Shown here: piece by piece, positions 1 to 9,759 of the stretch
How positions within the stretch are numbered: position 1 is the first letter of the stretch
Layout: every line of letters begins with the position of its first letter
Source of the DNA: Bacteroidota bacterium
GTDB lineage: Bacteria; Bacteroidota; Bacteroidia; Cytophagales; Cytophagaceae
DNA length: 64,000 nt
Assembly (NCBI GenBank): GCA_023458555.1
Contig: JAEWYS010000016.1
Coordinates: forward strand, 146,574-210,573
Direction: 5' to 3'
Notes under the pieces: model-generated
What the model was told of the DNA's origin: nothing
What the model saw: only the letters and a program-made list of their open reading frames with translations
Database searches by the model: none
Program-made: the position numbers and the translations under genes

Positions 1-1
1 T

Positions 2-3000
2 TTTAACTGGGAAGTAGCATTGTCACTGGCTTTTGGCGCGGAAGTAAAAGGCAAGGTAAATAATACAGGAGCTTCCATTAATAAGTCAATTAAATTTGGT
101 GTGAAGCAAAGCGGGTCAACATCAACCGGTGAATCGCATTCTATTGATTATGCCTTTACGTTACAGGATGACAATGATGGCGATTTTTATTCAGTTGATA
201 TTCTGGATGGTGGAAATCAGAATGGCCCGATCTTTAAAGTGAGAGGGGCAGAGACTTCTTGCCCGTATGAAGGAGCAGTACTTACAAAATATTACCGGCC
301 TGGTATTCAGATACAGCCTGCTACAGTAAATCGTACAAGACCCGGTATCTCTATTAGCCCTGCCAGGCAGGTAGGTATTCCTTCGGATCAGGAGGCTGTA
401 TTTATATTGACGTTGTCCAATAGCAATACCGATGACGATATGATCTATGATTTGTCTGTTGATGATGCTTCCAATCCACATGGCGCTATTCTTTCTATTG
501 ATGGTCTTTCTCCCAACAGAGAGTTTTATGTTCCGGCTGGCAGCAGTATCAACAAGGTTTTGACAGTCCGCAAAAGTCCGCATGCGAATGAGTTTAACGA
601 TATAATGTTGTACTTTACTTCGGCTTGCAGCCTTCCGTTTTCTCAATTGGTCACGGATCAGGTTTCCTTCAGTGTTTCTTTTGTGCCTACCTGTGCCAGA
701 TCTTCTTTGCTGTCGCCAACAAAACAGTGGGTACTGAATGCTGCTTTCAATGATACATTGCCATTAATCATGACGGATTATGATCTCAATTTCGCAGGTT
801 TTGAAAAGGCAGTGTTCCAGTATAAACCAAGCGCTTCTGCCAACTGGATCAATATGCATGAATTTTACAATAAAGATGCAGCCGGAGGAGATACCCTGCT
901 TTTAGCCCGTTCGAATACCTATACATCCCATAACTGGAATGTGAGAAACCTTCGGGATGGTAACTATGATTTGCGGATCAAGACGGTATGTGCCAATGGT
1001 GTAGAACGTCTGTCTGATACCTATAGCGGTAAAATGGACCGGCTTAATCCGGTAAACTTTGGTCAGCCAACACCACTCAACGGAGTACTTACCGCCAACG
1101 ATGAATTGAGTCTGCGCTTCAACGAAACGATCAATGAAGGATTGATCAATAAAAATCTGGATATTGATGTTCGTGGGGTACTGAATGGTACAGCGGTCGC
1201 GCATTTTACCAGCCTGCGTTTTGCAGGAGATCAGTCGATGATCATACCGCCGGTTAACCTCAACGGACGGTCCTTTACCCTGGAGTTTTATGCTAAGAAG
1301 GCCGGAGCGGGAGCTCAGGTAATTGCTGCCCAGGAAGGTTTGTGGCAGATTGGCTTTGACGAAAGCGGACACGTTTATTTTGAGACAGGCGGGAACAGGG
1401 TATCGACTACCGGTCCGGTCGATCATACGGATTGGAATCACTATGCTGTTGTATATGAGCACGTCAACAGACAGATATACATCTATGTCAATACGGAAGC
1501 CCAGATGTCCGGCGTGATACCCGTTCCGGTTGCCGATGGCATGCAGGAACTGAAGATCGGACAAAGCTTTGTGGGAAATATTCATGAACTGAGGCTCTGG
1601 GGGGATGTTCGTTCTGTTACAGAAATACGCTCCAATTATCTGATGACACAAAGAGCCAATGCGGCTGGCCTGTTGGGTTACTGGCCTATGGATGAAGGAA
1701 AAGGTACGATTGCCGGTGATATGACAGGAAGAAGACAGGCTGTTGTGCCTAATACGTGGAGCTTCGCTCAGGAAGCGAGAGCTCTGCGCTTTGACGGTGT
1801 GGACGACCATTTCGAGATTGAAGCTGCCGCGCTCAATGCGGATCAGGAGACAGATTTTACGCTTTCTTTCTGGTTTAAGCCCGATAACATAGTAAACAGT
1901 ACCTTGATTTCCAACGGTAATACAGATGAAAGTAGCACAGCGTATCAGCCTACCGCCTGGGCGGTATACGCAGATGCACAGGGCAAGCTTTTTGTAAAAA
2001 ACAATGGCTATACCCTGAGTGTAAATAATCCTCCTTTTTCAAGTGAATGGCATCATTTTGCCCTGGTAGTCAACAGACAGGGTAGCGCCAATGTATATCT
2101 GGATGGTCATGTAACTGCCAGTGTCAGCAGCAATCCTTTCGCGGCGTTCGCCGGAGCCAGTGTTTATCTGGGGGCTTATGGCCGGATAGAAGCAGGTACT
2201 GAGGTGCTGGACCGTTACTTTAAAGGTTCAGTTGATGAGCTGCGTTTCTGGAATGCGGCCCGTGAGCAGAAACAGATTGCTCGTGACGCTTATCATCGTC
2301 TAAAAGGCGATGAGCCGGGATTGCTGGCTTACTATCCTTTTGAGAAATACGCGGATGCGGGGCTGGGACAGCTTGCATTGACGGAGACAAAGGAAGATCA
2401 GGCTGATAAATCAGCGATTGGCTTGTATCCGTTTCCTGCCGAGCTGAAGGGGGCAACTTTTACTCCGGAAACCGCTCCTATCAAAATCGAAAGACCGGTG
2501 GAGGCCGTCACATTCACCTATGCAGTAAACAACGATGCGATTATTATTACCCCGACCATCGCGCCGGAACGTATTGAAAAGACCATTCTTGATATTACAG
2601 TACGGAATATTCAGGATCTGAATGGTAATACGATGAGTTCGGCGGTAACATGGACGGCTTTCGTCAGCAAAAATCAGGTAGCATGGTCCGAGGCCGGACA
2701 TACAGCTACTATTGAAAAAGGAAAGGAGTACCTGTTTACGGCTATTATTGACAATCTGGGCGGTAAGCAGGAAAGCTACAGCATCATCAATCTGCCTGCC
2801 TGGCTGGAAGCAAGCCGGGTATCCGGTTTTATAAACCCGAAAAGCAGTCAGACCATTCAGTTCCGGGTGAAAGAAGGACTGAATATCGGGACCTATGAAG
2901 AGAGTCTTGTTTTGTCTACACAGTTTGGTGATAGCGAAGTGTATGCGCTCATAGTAAATGTAACAGGTGAAACTCCGGTCTGGAGTATTAATCCGGGCGA

Positions 3001-4462
3001 CTTTGAATACTCTATGGGTGTGGTCGGTCAGCTGAGAATTAATGACGTATTTTCCACAGACGAAAATGATATGCTCGCGGCCTTTGTTAACGGAGAGCTG
3101 CGCGGAGTGGCTAATATATCCAGAATGTCAGGAAGCGGTAGTTACCGTGTTTATCTCAATATATACAGCAATACGGCAGAGGGTGAAAAGATTACGTTCC
3201 GCATCTGGGATGCCAGCCGGGGAGTAATTCTGGAAGATATTTCACCGGAAATAATCTTTGTTAATAATGCACTGGAGGGTACACAGGCCAATCCGGTAGT
3301 ATTTGAAGGAGGCGGTATACAGCTTTCTTCCATTATGCTTAAACCGGGTTGGAACTGGATTTCGATCAATGTTGAACCTGCCAGCCCGGATGTCGATTCG
3401 GTATTGTCCGGGTTGCATGCATCCAATGGTGATCTGATCAAAGGCAGCGGACAGTACGACCAGTATATGAATACCGTTGGCTGGATCGGTTCGCTGAGTA
3501 CTTCGGGAGGAATCAACGTTAAGGAAAGCTACAAAATCCGGGTGGCGAAAGAAAGTGTGCTGCCGGTAAAAGGCAGGGCGATCGATTTGCGGACAACGCC
3601 TGTGCCTGTACATACGGGCTGGAACTGGATTGCATACGTTGGCTCAAATATCCTGCAGGTCAATGAGGCCTTGGCTTCTTATCAGGCCGCCGAAGGCGAT
3701 GTAGTAAAAGGACAGAAGCATTTTGCGGTATATGATCCGTCCGAAGGATGGGTAGGAAGCCTTGCCACGTTCGAACCGGGGCATGGTTATATGCTGAATG
3801 CAAGCAACACGGGAGCGATTATTTATCCGGGTCTGTCTGTTTTCTCCTCTGGCAGAAACGGAGTTGTTCGCATACTTGATCTGCCTGTGTCGTCCTACGA
3901 AAGCAATATGAATATTATTGCCGAACTGGAGCAGGTGAGCGCTGACTTCGGAACCGAATACTGGTTGATAGCCAGAGATAAAACAGGAAAGCTTCTGGGT
4001 GGAGTTGAAGACAGGGATGCTGTATACTATCTGACGGTAGAAGGCAATGCATCGCTGGGAACGCTGAGCTTCTATCTGAAGCATAAAGTAAGCGGTGAGG
4101 AGCTGCCTCTGGAAGAAAGTCTGAGTTTTGTTCCTGATGCGTTGATCGGTTACCCGCAGAGCTATAAGCTGCATCTGCGCGAAAGTATACTGACACAGTC
4201 GCTTACGAACAGCGTGTCTGTATACCCTAATCCTGTTGGCGGGCATACGGAACTGAAGATCCGTTATACCAGCGCGGAAGAAGGAGAGCTGCATATTGAA
4301 GTATATTCCCTGCTCGGACTTCCGGTTGCTGAGGTATATAAGGGAGCAATAAGCCGGGGAAATAGTGTGTTTACCTGCAATACGGAGAAGTTGGCCGGTG
4401 GAGTGTATATGCTGGTAGTAAGCAGAGACGGAGAAAAAGAGACAATCAAATTTACCAAATAA
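2..4462 (+). CDS. Large secreted LamG-domain protein with T9SS type-A sorting domain (5' partial)
   Basis: The reading frame is open from base 2, so the gene enters from outside the window; an in-frame TTG at 20 is not a convincing start. The visible part is about 1486 residues. Two LamG/concanavalin-A-like domains lie near residues 400-548 and 590-755, each ending in a motif like ELRLW or ELRFW. A module near residues 997-1097 (NPGDFEYSM to FRIWDAS) is shared with the next gene. A pair of GWNWIS/GWNWIA repeats, each closed by GWIGSL or GWVGSL, follows at about 1110-1270. The C-terminus (VYPNPVGG, then GGVYMLVV) is a T9SS type-A sorting domain, so the protein should be exported through the outer membrane by T9SS and anchored on or released from the surface. 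Ligand unknown; adhesion or glycan binding is an inference from the LamG folds. Confidence 0.85.
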   Translation, partial: FNWEVALSLAFGAEVKGKVNNTGASINKSIKFGVKQSGSTSTGESHSIDYAFTLQDDNDGDFYSVDILDGGNQNGPIFKVRGAETSCPYEGAVLTKYYRPGIQIQPATVNRTRPGISISPARQVGIPSDQEAVFILTLSNSNTDDDMIYDLSVDDASNPHGAILSIDGLSPNREFYVPAGSSINKVLTVRKSPHANEFNDIMLYFTSACSLPFSQLVTDQVSFSVSFVPTCARSSLLSPTKQWVLNAAFNDTLPLIMTDYDLNFAGFEKAVFQYKPSASANWINMHEFYNKDAAGGDTLLLARSNTYTSHNWNVRNLRDGNYDLRIKTVCANGVERLSDTYSGKMDRLNPVNFGQPTPLNGVLTANDELSLRFNETINEGLINKNLDIDVRGVLNGTAVAHFTSLRFAGDQSMIIPPVNLNGRSFTLEFYAKKAGAGAQVIAAQEGLWQIGFDESGHVYFETGGNRVSTTGPVDHTDWNHYAVVYEHVNRQIYIYVNTEAQMSGVIPVPVADGMQELKIGQSFVGNIHELRLWGDVRSVTEIRSNYLMTQRANAAGLLGYWPMDEGKGTIAGDMTGRRQAVVPNTWSFAQEARALRFDGVDDHFEIEAAALNADQETDFTLSFWFKPDNIVNSTLISNGNTDESSTAYQPTAWAVYADAQGKLFVKNNGYTLSVNNPPFSSEWHHFALVVNRQGSANVYLDGHVTASVSSNPFAAFAGASVYLGAYGRIEAGTEVLDRYFKGSVDELRFWNAAREQKQIARDAYHRLKGDEPGLLAYYPFEKYADAGLGQLALTETKEDQADKSAIGLYPFPAELKGATFTPETAPIKIERPVEAVTFTYAVNNDAIIITPTIAPERIEKTILDITVRNIQDLNGNTMSSAVTWTAFVSKNQVAWSEAGHTATIEKGKEYLFTAIIDNLGGKQESYSIINLPAWLEASRVSGFINPKSSQTIQFRVKEGLNIGTYEESLVLSTQFGDSEVYALIVNVTGETPVWSINPGDFEYSMGVVGQLRINDVFSTDENDMLAAFVNGELRGVANISRMSGSGSYRVYLNIYSNTAEGEKITFRIWDASRGVILEDISPEIIFVNNALEGTQANPVVFEGGGIQLSSIMLKPGWNWISINVEPASPDVDSVLSGLHASNGDLIKGSGQYDQYMNTVGWIGSLSTSGGINVKESYKIRVAKESVLPVKGRAIDLRTTPVPVHTGWNWIAYVGSNILQVNEALASYQAAEGDVVKGQKHFAVYDPSEGWVGSLATFEPGHGYMLNASNTGAIIYPGLSVFSSGRNGVVRILDLPVSSYESNMNIIAELEQVSADFGTEYWLIARDKTGKLLGGVEDRDAVYYLTVEGNASLGTLSFYLKHKVSGEELPLEESLSFVPDALIGYPQSYKLHLRESILTQSLTNSVSVYPNPVGGHTELKIRYTSAEEGELHIEVYSLLGLPVAEVYKGAISRGNSVFTCNTEKLAGGVYMLVVSRDGEKETIKFTK

Positions 4463-4474
4463 GGGAGACATTGT

Positions 4475-5647
4475 ATGCGTATAGTTGTAAGTTGTCTCAT
4501 GATCGTTTGCTTCCTGACAATGTTTGATTGTCAGGAAGCAGGCGCTCAGGCTGTAGGAGAGGTAAATCCTGCAGATTATCAGTTTAGCATGAATATCACG
4601 GGAGTCTGCGTGTCTGGCTGTGTTTTTTCGGGCAATAAAGAAAACAGGATATATGCTTTTGCCGGTGATGAATTGCGTGGTTCTGCTACCTTTTCAGTCG
4701 GATATAACGATCTGGCGCTCGCTTTTCTGACAGTTTTCAGTAATAAGGCGTCAGGAGAAGCGCTACGCTTTGAACTGTATGATGCAGGATTGGATAAAGT
4801 CCTGAACCTGCCTGTGAAACTGAGCTTTACAGAAAATGGTATTCATGGAAGTATAGAAGCGCCTTTTCAGTTTTACGATGATGCTCCGGTGCTTACCGGA
4901 AGGTTGCTTGAGCAGATACCCGGAGTGCTTTGGTATACAGGAGAAGCGGATGGTTTGGTGTATACCTGGTACAAAAATGAAACCCTTTTGGGAAGCGGTG
5001 ATATAGCCTCCCTGCATGTATGCGGAAGCGGCTGGTACAAGGTGGAAGTGCAAAACGGAGACTGTAGTTTATTGAAAGACTCCCTGCTTTATACTGGCAG
5101 TGATGCGGAAATAAGCGTACGAAAAGAACTGACAGCGGAGCAAAAACTGATTCATCGCCTTACAGTAAGTGATTGTGAAGATTCTTTTAATTCCTATATC
5201 TATGAGCTGGTACCTGGAGATGGGAGTGAGGACAATTATATGTTTGAAGTAAGGGGCGATACACTGGTAATGTTGTCTGGTATTGATATTGATCGCCTGA
5301 ATTATGCCATACGGGTTAAAGCTACTGATCGTTTTGGAAATGTTGTGGAACAGGCGATTCAGACAGAGTATGTCGCCGTCGGTATATCCGGTCGCTTAGC
5401 AGAAGAAGTAAAGCTGTATCCCAATCCTTTTGAAGGAGGCAGGTTGTACCTTACACTGCCCGGGGAATATGGACAGGAAGTCAGGGCAAAAATAGTGACC
5501 ATGGATGCTATGTCAGGAGATGCAGGACAGCGACTAAGCAAAGGAGTGAATGAATTACAGGGAGCGAATGAACTATCGCCGGGCTTGTACTTTCTCGAAA
5601 TACAAACCGGGCAGGTTACGGTATATAAAAAGCTGATAAAGAAGTAA
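4475..5647 (+). CDS. Secreted T9SS cargo protein, paralogous to a module of the upstream gene
   Basis: 390 residues starting 12 bases after the preceding stop, so probably co-transcribed with it. The N-terminus is a signal peptide ending near QEAGAQA. Residues about 25-140 (NPADYQFSM, then DELRGSATF and LRFELYDAG) resemble a module inside the preceding protein. An Ig-like stretch with TWYKNETLLGSG and a GWYKVEVQNGDC ending follows, then a cadherin-like stretch. The C-terminus (LYPNPFEGG, then GLYFLEIQTG) is a T9SS type-A sorting domain. The pair looks like two surface proteins built from one module set. Function unknown beyond secretion. Confidence 0.85.
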   Translation: MRIVVSCLMIVCFLTMFDCQEAGAQAVGEVNPADYQFSMNITGVCVSGCVFSGNKENRIYAFAGDELRGSATFSVGYNDLALAFLTVFSNKASGEALRFELYDAGLDKVLNLPVKLSFTENGIHGSIEAPFQFYDDAPVLTGRLLEQIPGVLWYTGEADGLVYTWYKNETLLGSGDIASLHVCGSGWYKVEVQNGDCSLLKDSLLYTGSDAEISVRKELTAEQKLIHRLTVSDCEDSFNSYIYELVPGDGSEDNYMFEVRGDTLVMLSGIDIDRLNYAIRVKATDRFGNVVEQAIQTEYVAVGISGRLAEEVKLYPNPFEGGRLYLTLPGEYGQEVRAKIVTMDAMSGDAGQRLSKGVNELQGANELSPGLYFLEIQTGQVTVYKKLIKK

Positions 5648-5673
5648 GTGTTGAATGGTGTCGGGGGGCTCCA

Positions 5674-5715
5674 GGTGGCTGAGATTTCTGAAACCTGTGC
5701 ACTTCGAAACTCAAC
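5674..5715. repeat. Degenerate REP-like inverted pair
   Basis: The short gap between two convergent genes holds a forward unit (GGTGGCTGAGATTTCTGAAA, from 5674) and an inverted unit (ACTTCGAAACTCAAC, 5700-5715). They resemble the core TGAGGYYCTCGAAG of the repeat family concentrated at 38.6-40.8 kb. Both units are decayed. Being between convergent genes, it may also help end transcription. Confidence 0.5.
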
Positions 5716-5755
5716 TTTTACCTTTGATTCTTAAGTTTGCAAAAATGTCTATCAA

Positions 5756-7819
5756 TCAGGGCTTTGTCAGTAAAAACTCAGTCCTCCTGTTTTTACTTCT
5801 TCCGATAGGGTTGTCGCTGCCATCGGGATTTTGATTGGGGGCTATTGGCTTGCTTTTTCCGTATCCGGTTGCCTGAATCTTATTTAACGGAACCCCTTTA
5901 TCATGGAGATATTTTGCCACATAATCGGCTCTTTTCTGTGACAGGTTTTCATTGTATTTTTTTGAGCCCAGATTATCGGTATGCGAACTGATAATTAGGT
6001 GATCATGAGGATGCTTTTTCAGAAAGGGAATCAGCACAGAGTCCAGGACAGCTTTGGCATCTTCATTCAACTCAAATTTGTTGGTTTCATACTGAATATC
6101 TTTCAGAACAAAAATTTCTCCTTCTACAGGTGCTTCGGCAATCTGATTTTCGTTTTTTTCGGTAACCAGGGCTTTAAAATGCAGCTTCTTGGCAATTGGC
6201 TCGGAAGATGCCATTTCTCTGGTCAATACAATGACGCTGTCATTTTCATATCCTTCCTGGTCGACGCGAAAAGTGTACCGGGTGTTTTTTTCCAGAGGAA
6301 AGTTGAAATTGCAGGACTCTTTCAGCTTCAGAGACTTTTTGCTGGATTCCTTTGTTTTCAGATCGTAGATATCCACCCTGACAATCTTGTCTGTACATAC
6401 CGTATCATCTGATACTACGGTTATATTGAGCTCTGCTTCAAAAGGCTTGGGAGGCAATATTTCAAATGCGAAAATGTCATCGCAGCAAGTTTCATGAAAG
6501 AATGGAGTTCCACCCGGTCTGTTGGAAACCAGAAACCCTCTGGTGCCTGCATGGTTCAGGTGAAAATCAAGATCATCCTGAGGTGAGTTGATCGGAAAGG
6601 ATAGATTCTGAGGTGTCACCATCCTGCCGTCCTGATCTTTCCAGGTTTTGTATATGTCCATCCCGCCGGCTGTGATCCTGCCATCGGAGCTGAAATAAAA
6701 CGTTTGTGTGGATTCATGATAGAAGGGGGTACAATCCGTTTTCGGACTGTTCATGATTCTGGCATTTTTCGGTTCCACCCATACATTGGTCCGGCTGTTA
6801 TAATTGGTATACCATATATCCAGTCCGCCAAGTCCCTTCGGCCGGTCCGATACGAAATAGAGATATTCCGTTTTTCTTTCGGCATCATATACCACGCAGG
6901 GCTGCGTACTTGTATACCCTGCTATATTGACCGGAGCAGGCAATAGTTCTGCTTCTTTGAATTTCCCGTTGACTTTTTGGGTAACATAAATGTTGCATTG
7001 AACAATTCCCCGGTCATTCGGGGAGCATTTTGTGAAATAATACTTACCGCTATTGGACGCATAGGCTATCTTACCCATATCCATGGCCGGATCATTTATG
7101 GTTGAGAACTTCCCTTTCTCCTCCCATTGCCCGTTGACAAGCGAGGCGGTATATATCTGTCTTTTGGGGATAGAAGCTGTTTTGCTGATATCATAGAAGC
7201 TGAGATGCTCTTCTTTCAGAGAACCAAAAAGGATGGTTGTACTATCCACAAAAAACGGACTGAACTCGGTGTGCGGAGCATTGACAGACGAGCCTGCGTT
7301 GACGATCCGGACATTATCGGGAAATTCCGAGTAGACCATGCCACTGTCACAGCCGAGAATATCTTTTGATAAGGCACGTTTGAAATCATTGTCTCCGACA
7401 GATCCTGCCTCTTTTCTGAATTTCAAAAGCGTCTGCTTTGCTTCTTCGTACTTACCCGACATTTTTTGCATGATGCCTTTATGGTACATGGAGAAGGGAA
7501 ACGTAGTGAATGCTTTCTGTACTACATAATCATAGGCTTCCTCGGCTTTGATATAATTACGACTGGCTTCATAGAGCTCGGCCAGCCGGTATCGTAGCGC
7601 CATGTCATTGGGGCTTTGCCGGACCAGTTCCTCATAATAGAAAAGAGCAGTGTATACATCGCCCGTCTGAAACGAAGATTCTGCTCTGGCCTTCATTTTG
7701 CCCGGACTAAGGCTCTGGTCCGCCTTAAATTCCTGATGCTGTGCCGTGCCGGACAATACGGATAAAACAAATAAAAGAGTAAAAACTCCGGAAACGAAAT
7801 AATTTGGAATAGCTTTCAT
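5756..7819 (-). CDS. PorE-like TPR / beta-propeller / OmpA-domain protein of the T9SS
   Basis: 687 residues. A signal peptide ends near SGTAQ. TPR-like helices cover about residues 35-130, PD40/WD40-type propeller repeats about 150-430, a carboxypeptidase-regulatory-like beta domain about 460-550, and an OmpA C-terminal peptidoglycan-binding domain about 570-687 (SSHTDNLGSKKYNENLSQKR, later GYGKSKPI). This domain order is that of PorE, a periplasmic T9SS component tied to peptidoglycan. It is the last gene of a minus-strand operon behind a PorP/SprF gene, with 23 bases between them. Bacteroidota carry many PorP-OmpA pairs dedicated to particular cargo, so this is probably a paralogue serving its neighbours rather than the core PorE. 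Confidence 0.85.
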   Translation of the reverse strand: MKAIPNYFVSGVFTLLFVLSVLSGTAQHQEFKADQSLSPGKMKARAESSFQTGDVYTALFYYEELVRQSPNDMALRYRLAELYEASRNYIKAEEAYDYVVQKAFTTFPFSMYHKGIMQKMSGKYEEAKQTLLKFRKEAGSVGDNDFKRALSKDILGCDSGMVYSEFPDNVRIVNAGSSVNAPHTEFSPFFVDSTTILFGSLKEEHLSFYDISKTASIPKRQIYTASLVNGQWEEKGKFSTINDPAMDMGKIAYASNSGKYYFTKCSPNDRGIVQCNIYVTQKVNGKFKEAELLPAPVNIAGYTSTQPCVVYDAERKTEYLYFVSDRPKGLGGLDIWYTNYNSRTNVWVEPKNARIMNSPKTDCTPFYHESTQTFYFSSDGRITAGGMDIYKTWKDQDGRMVTPQNLSFPINSPQDDLDFHLNHAGTRGFLVSNRPGGTPFFHETCCDDIFAFEILPPKPFEAELNITVVSDDTVCTDKIVRVDIYDLKTKESSKKSLKLKESCNFNFPLEKNTRYTFRVDQEGYENDSVIVLTREMASSEPIAKKLHFKALVTEKNENQIAEAPVEGEIFVLKDIQYETNKFELNEDAKAVLDSVLIPFLKKHPHDHLIISSHTDNLGSKKYNENLSQKRADYVAKYLHDKGVPLNKIQATGYGKSKPIAPNQNPDGSDNPIGRSKNRRTEFLLTKP

Positions 7820-7842
7820 GGTCTGTACAGCAGGATTTTGTT

Positions 7843-8844
7843 CTAGTATCTGTTACAAGGGATGGATATCTTGTCCGCAAATCTCCTTGGAGTGGTATAG
7901 ATCAGGGAAAACTCAATAGCGGACTTGTTCCGGGTAGTATTGCTCAGTTCTGAAACGGTGATATCGTAACTGATCGCGAAATCGAGTCTGCCGTACCCAA
8001 ACCCGGCCAGCAGAATTACAGCGTCACTGTTGACTCTGCTGCCTCTGTATCCTGCTCCGGCCTGAATGTTGACCATATTGTTGAGGTATTTTTTCAGATT
8101 AGAACCGAATACAAAATCCGTGGCGGTTGCGGAGTTCATATACAACAAGTAGGGCAATGCATGCAAACTTTCGCTGAGAGGATGGATGGTCGAAGCGTTG
8201 AATACGTGTCGAAACGGCAACCTGAAATCACCTATAAAGTTTGCTCTCGGTCTGCCCAGATGAAAAAGGCCATATCCGGCGGCTACCCGTGTTTTGCCCA
8301 GAAAGCGAAACCAGCTAAGCCCGGTATTAAAATCAGGGTAGGTATAGGAATCATTGATACCGGTTTCCCCATGATAAATTTCCTGATCAAACGAGCCTGT
8401 TCCGTAATGCCACTGATCGGGAAAAGTCTGGCCGTTGAGGTCGGTTGACCGGTGAGCAAGCCCTGCCTGAATACCGGCTCTGAAATAGTTGGCCTGAATC
8501 TTTTTCTGATAGGATCCGGAAAGGAAGAATTTGTTGGCAGACAGATTGTAAGTGCTCAGCTGGTCATTGATCACGATAAATCCCCAGGCGATTTCATCCC
8601 CAAAGTTTTCTTTCTTCTTTTCGAACGAAAACATATTGGTCCGGATCGGTTTGTTGACCTGTCCCCACTGGCTTCTGTAATTGCAGGTTATTCGAATATC
8701 TCCGGCGTAGAGCCCTGTATACGAGGGGTTCAGGGAAATATTGGATGTATAATACTGACTCAGGTGTATATCCTGTGCAAACAGGGGAGAGGTAAGCAGA
8801 CCTGAAACAAAGATCAGGAAATATTTTTTTAATAACGGCATCAT
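7843..8844 (-). CDS. PorP/SprF family T9SS outer-membrane protein
   Basis: 333 residues with a signal peptide ending near SPLFAQ. The family's opening follows at once (DIHLSQYYTSNISLNPSYTG), then beta-strand-rich barrel sequence with a GAGYRGSRVNSDAVILLAG segment. SprF-like proteins are needed to secrete or anchor particular T9SS substrates with type-B C-terminal domains. Such a substrate is encoded divergently about 0.9 kb away (9760-14187). The gene lies 14 bases after the M43 protease gene and 23 before the PorE-like gene, so the three form an operon. The start could be either of two adjacent ATGs. A second family member is at 52631. Confidence 0.88.
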   Translation of the reverse strand: MMPLLKKYFLIFVSGLLTSPLFAQDIHLSQYYTSNISLNPSYTGLYAGDIRITCNYRSQWGQVNKPIRTNMFSFEKKKENFGDEIAWGFIVINDQLSTYNLSANKFFLSGSYQKKIQANYFRAGIQAGLAHRSTDLNGQTFPDQWHYGTGSFDQEIYHGETGINDSYTYPDFNTGLSWFRFLGKTRVAAGYGLFHLGRPRANFIGDFRLPFRHVFNASTIHPLSESLHALPYLLYMNSATATDFVFGSNLKKYLNNMVNIQAGAGYRGSRVNSDAVILLAGFGYGRLDFAISYDITVSELSNTTRNKSAIEFSLIYTTPRRFADKISIPCNRY

Positions 8845-8858
8845 TCAATTCGGATCAA

Positions 8859-9665
8859 TTACCACAAATGGGGGTTCTGATAATAGGTTCTGACCATATA
8901 TTCATATTGTCCCTGAGTGAATTTAAGACAAGTGCATGGATAGTAGCTCATAATATTGCTTACGTCCGGGTCATAAAAATCACCATTCGCGTCTTTTTCC
9001 ATGTAAGTAAATTTGCAATTACGATCGACATAATCGTCCATTGGTCTTCCCATCTCATAAGGGTCAGCAGGTGTATCGCAAATGAAATCTCCGGTGGTGG
9101 AGCAATTGCTGCCATCAGCGTTTTCAGTTCCATTACCATTAAAAGTATGCGGCAAACCGAAGTAATGTCCGAATTCATGAGCTATTACATCCGGGGTAAA
9201 GCATGTAGGTTTTAAAAAAACTCCGGAATGGTTGTCATTCACTCCAGGCATTGTCGCTTTTCCACACATGATAATTTTATCCTCAATGTATATTTCTTCA
9301 TGTATGTATACATTGATCCTTTCTGGTACATTATACTTCCACAGCATTTGCGCTATGGTGGAGTCATAATTGTCGATATAGTTCCAGTTTTCAATAAATC
9401 TGGCTTCGCATATGCGGAAAGATACTCCTATCGGAGCAAAAACACCGTTCAGTTGCTCTAACTGGGGGGCCAAATCCCCGGAATAATCCACCGCCTTGCC
9501 TGATCGGGGAATAATATTGTGAACTACCAGCAGAAATTCCTTGTCTATGCGTGGCAATGGCCTGATGATATCCGTCTGGGCACTTGTGTTATTTGCAAAG
9601 CTTAATATAATGCAAAAAATAAATAGTATATTAATAGTTGATGATGAGTATTTAGCTTTTTTCAC
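8859..9665 (-). CDS. Secreted M43-family (pappalysin-like) zinc metalloprotease
   Basis: 268 residues with a signal peptide ending near NNTSAQ. The extended zinc site HEFGHYFGLPH is present (H163, E164, H167, H173), followed by a Met-turn (SNIMSYYPC), as in metzincins of family M43. Cysteines in the second half (CSTTGDFICDTP, YYPCTCL) suggest disulfides. The protein stops soon after the catalytic domain and has no T9SS sorting domain, so it may act in the periplasm or leave by another route. It is the first gene of the protease-PorP-PorE-like operon, so processing of the secreted partner or of the machinery is plausible but not shown. Confidence 0.85.
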   Translation of the reverse strand: MKKAKYSSSTINILFIFCIILSFANNTSAQTDIIRPLPRIDKEFLLVVHNIIPRSGKAVDYSGDLAPQLEQLNGVFAPIGVSFRICEARFIENWNYIDNYDSTIAQMLWKYNVPERINVYIHEEIYIEDKIIMCGKATMPGVNDNHSGVFLKPTCFTPDVIAHEFGHYFGLPHTFNGNGTENADGSNCSTTGDFICDTPADPYEMGRPMDDYVDRNCKFTYMEKDANGDFYDPDVSNIMSYYPCTCLKFTQGQYEYMVRTYYQNPHLW

Positions 9666-9759
9666 AATAAGTGTAATTAAAACATGGGCAAAGAAACGGT
9701 TTTTTTGAATTAAAATAAATTATTTCTCTATTTTGGAGATTCTTTTCTATTAAGTACGA

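Noticed and set aside
902..1810. 302-codon minus-strand ORF inside the first large gene.
   Set aside because: Shadow of the plus-strand gene: its translation has no domain pattern, while the plus frame encodes clear LamG domains.
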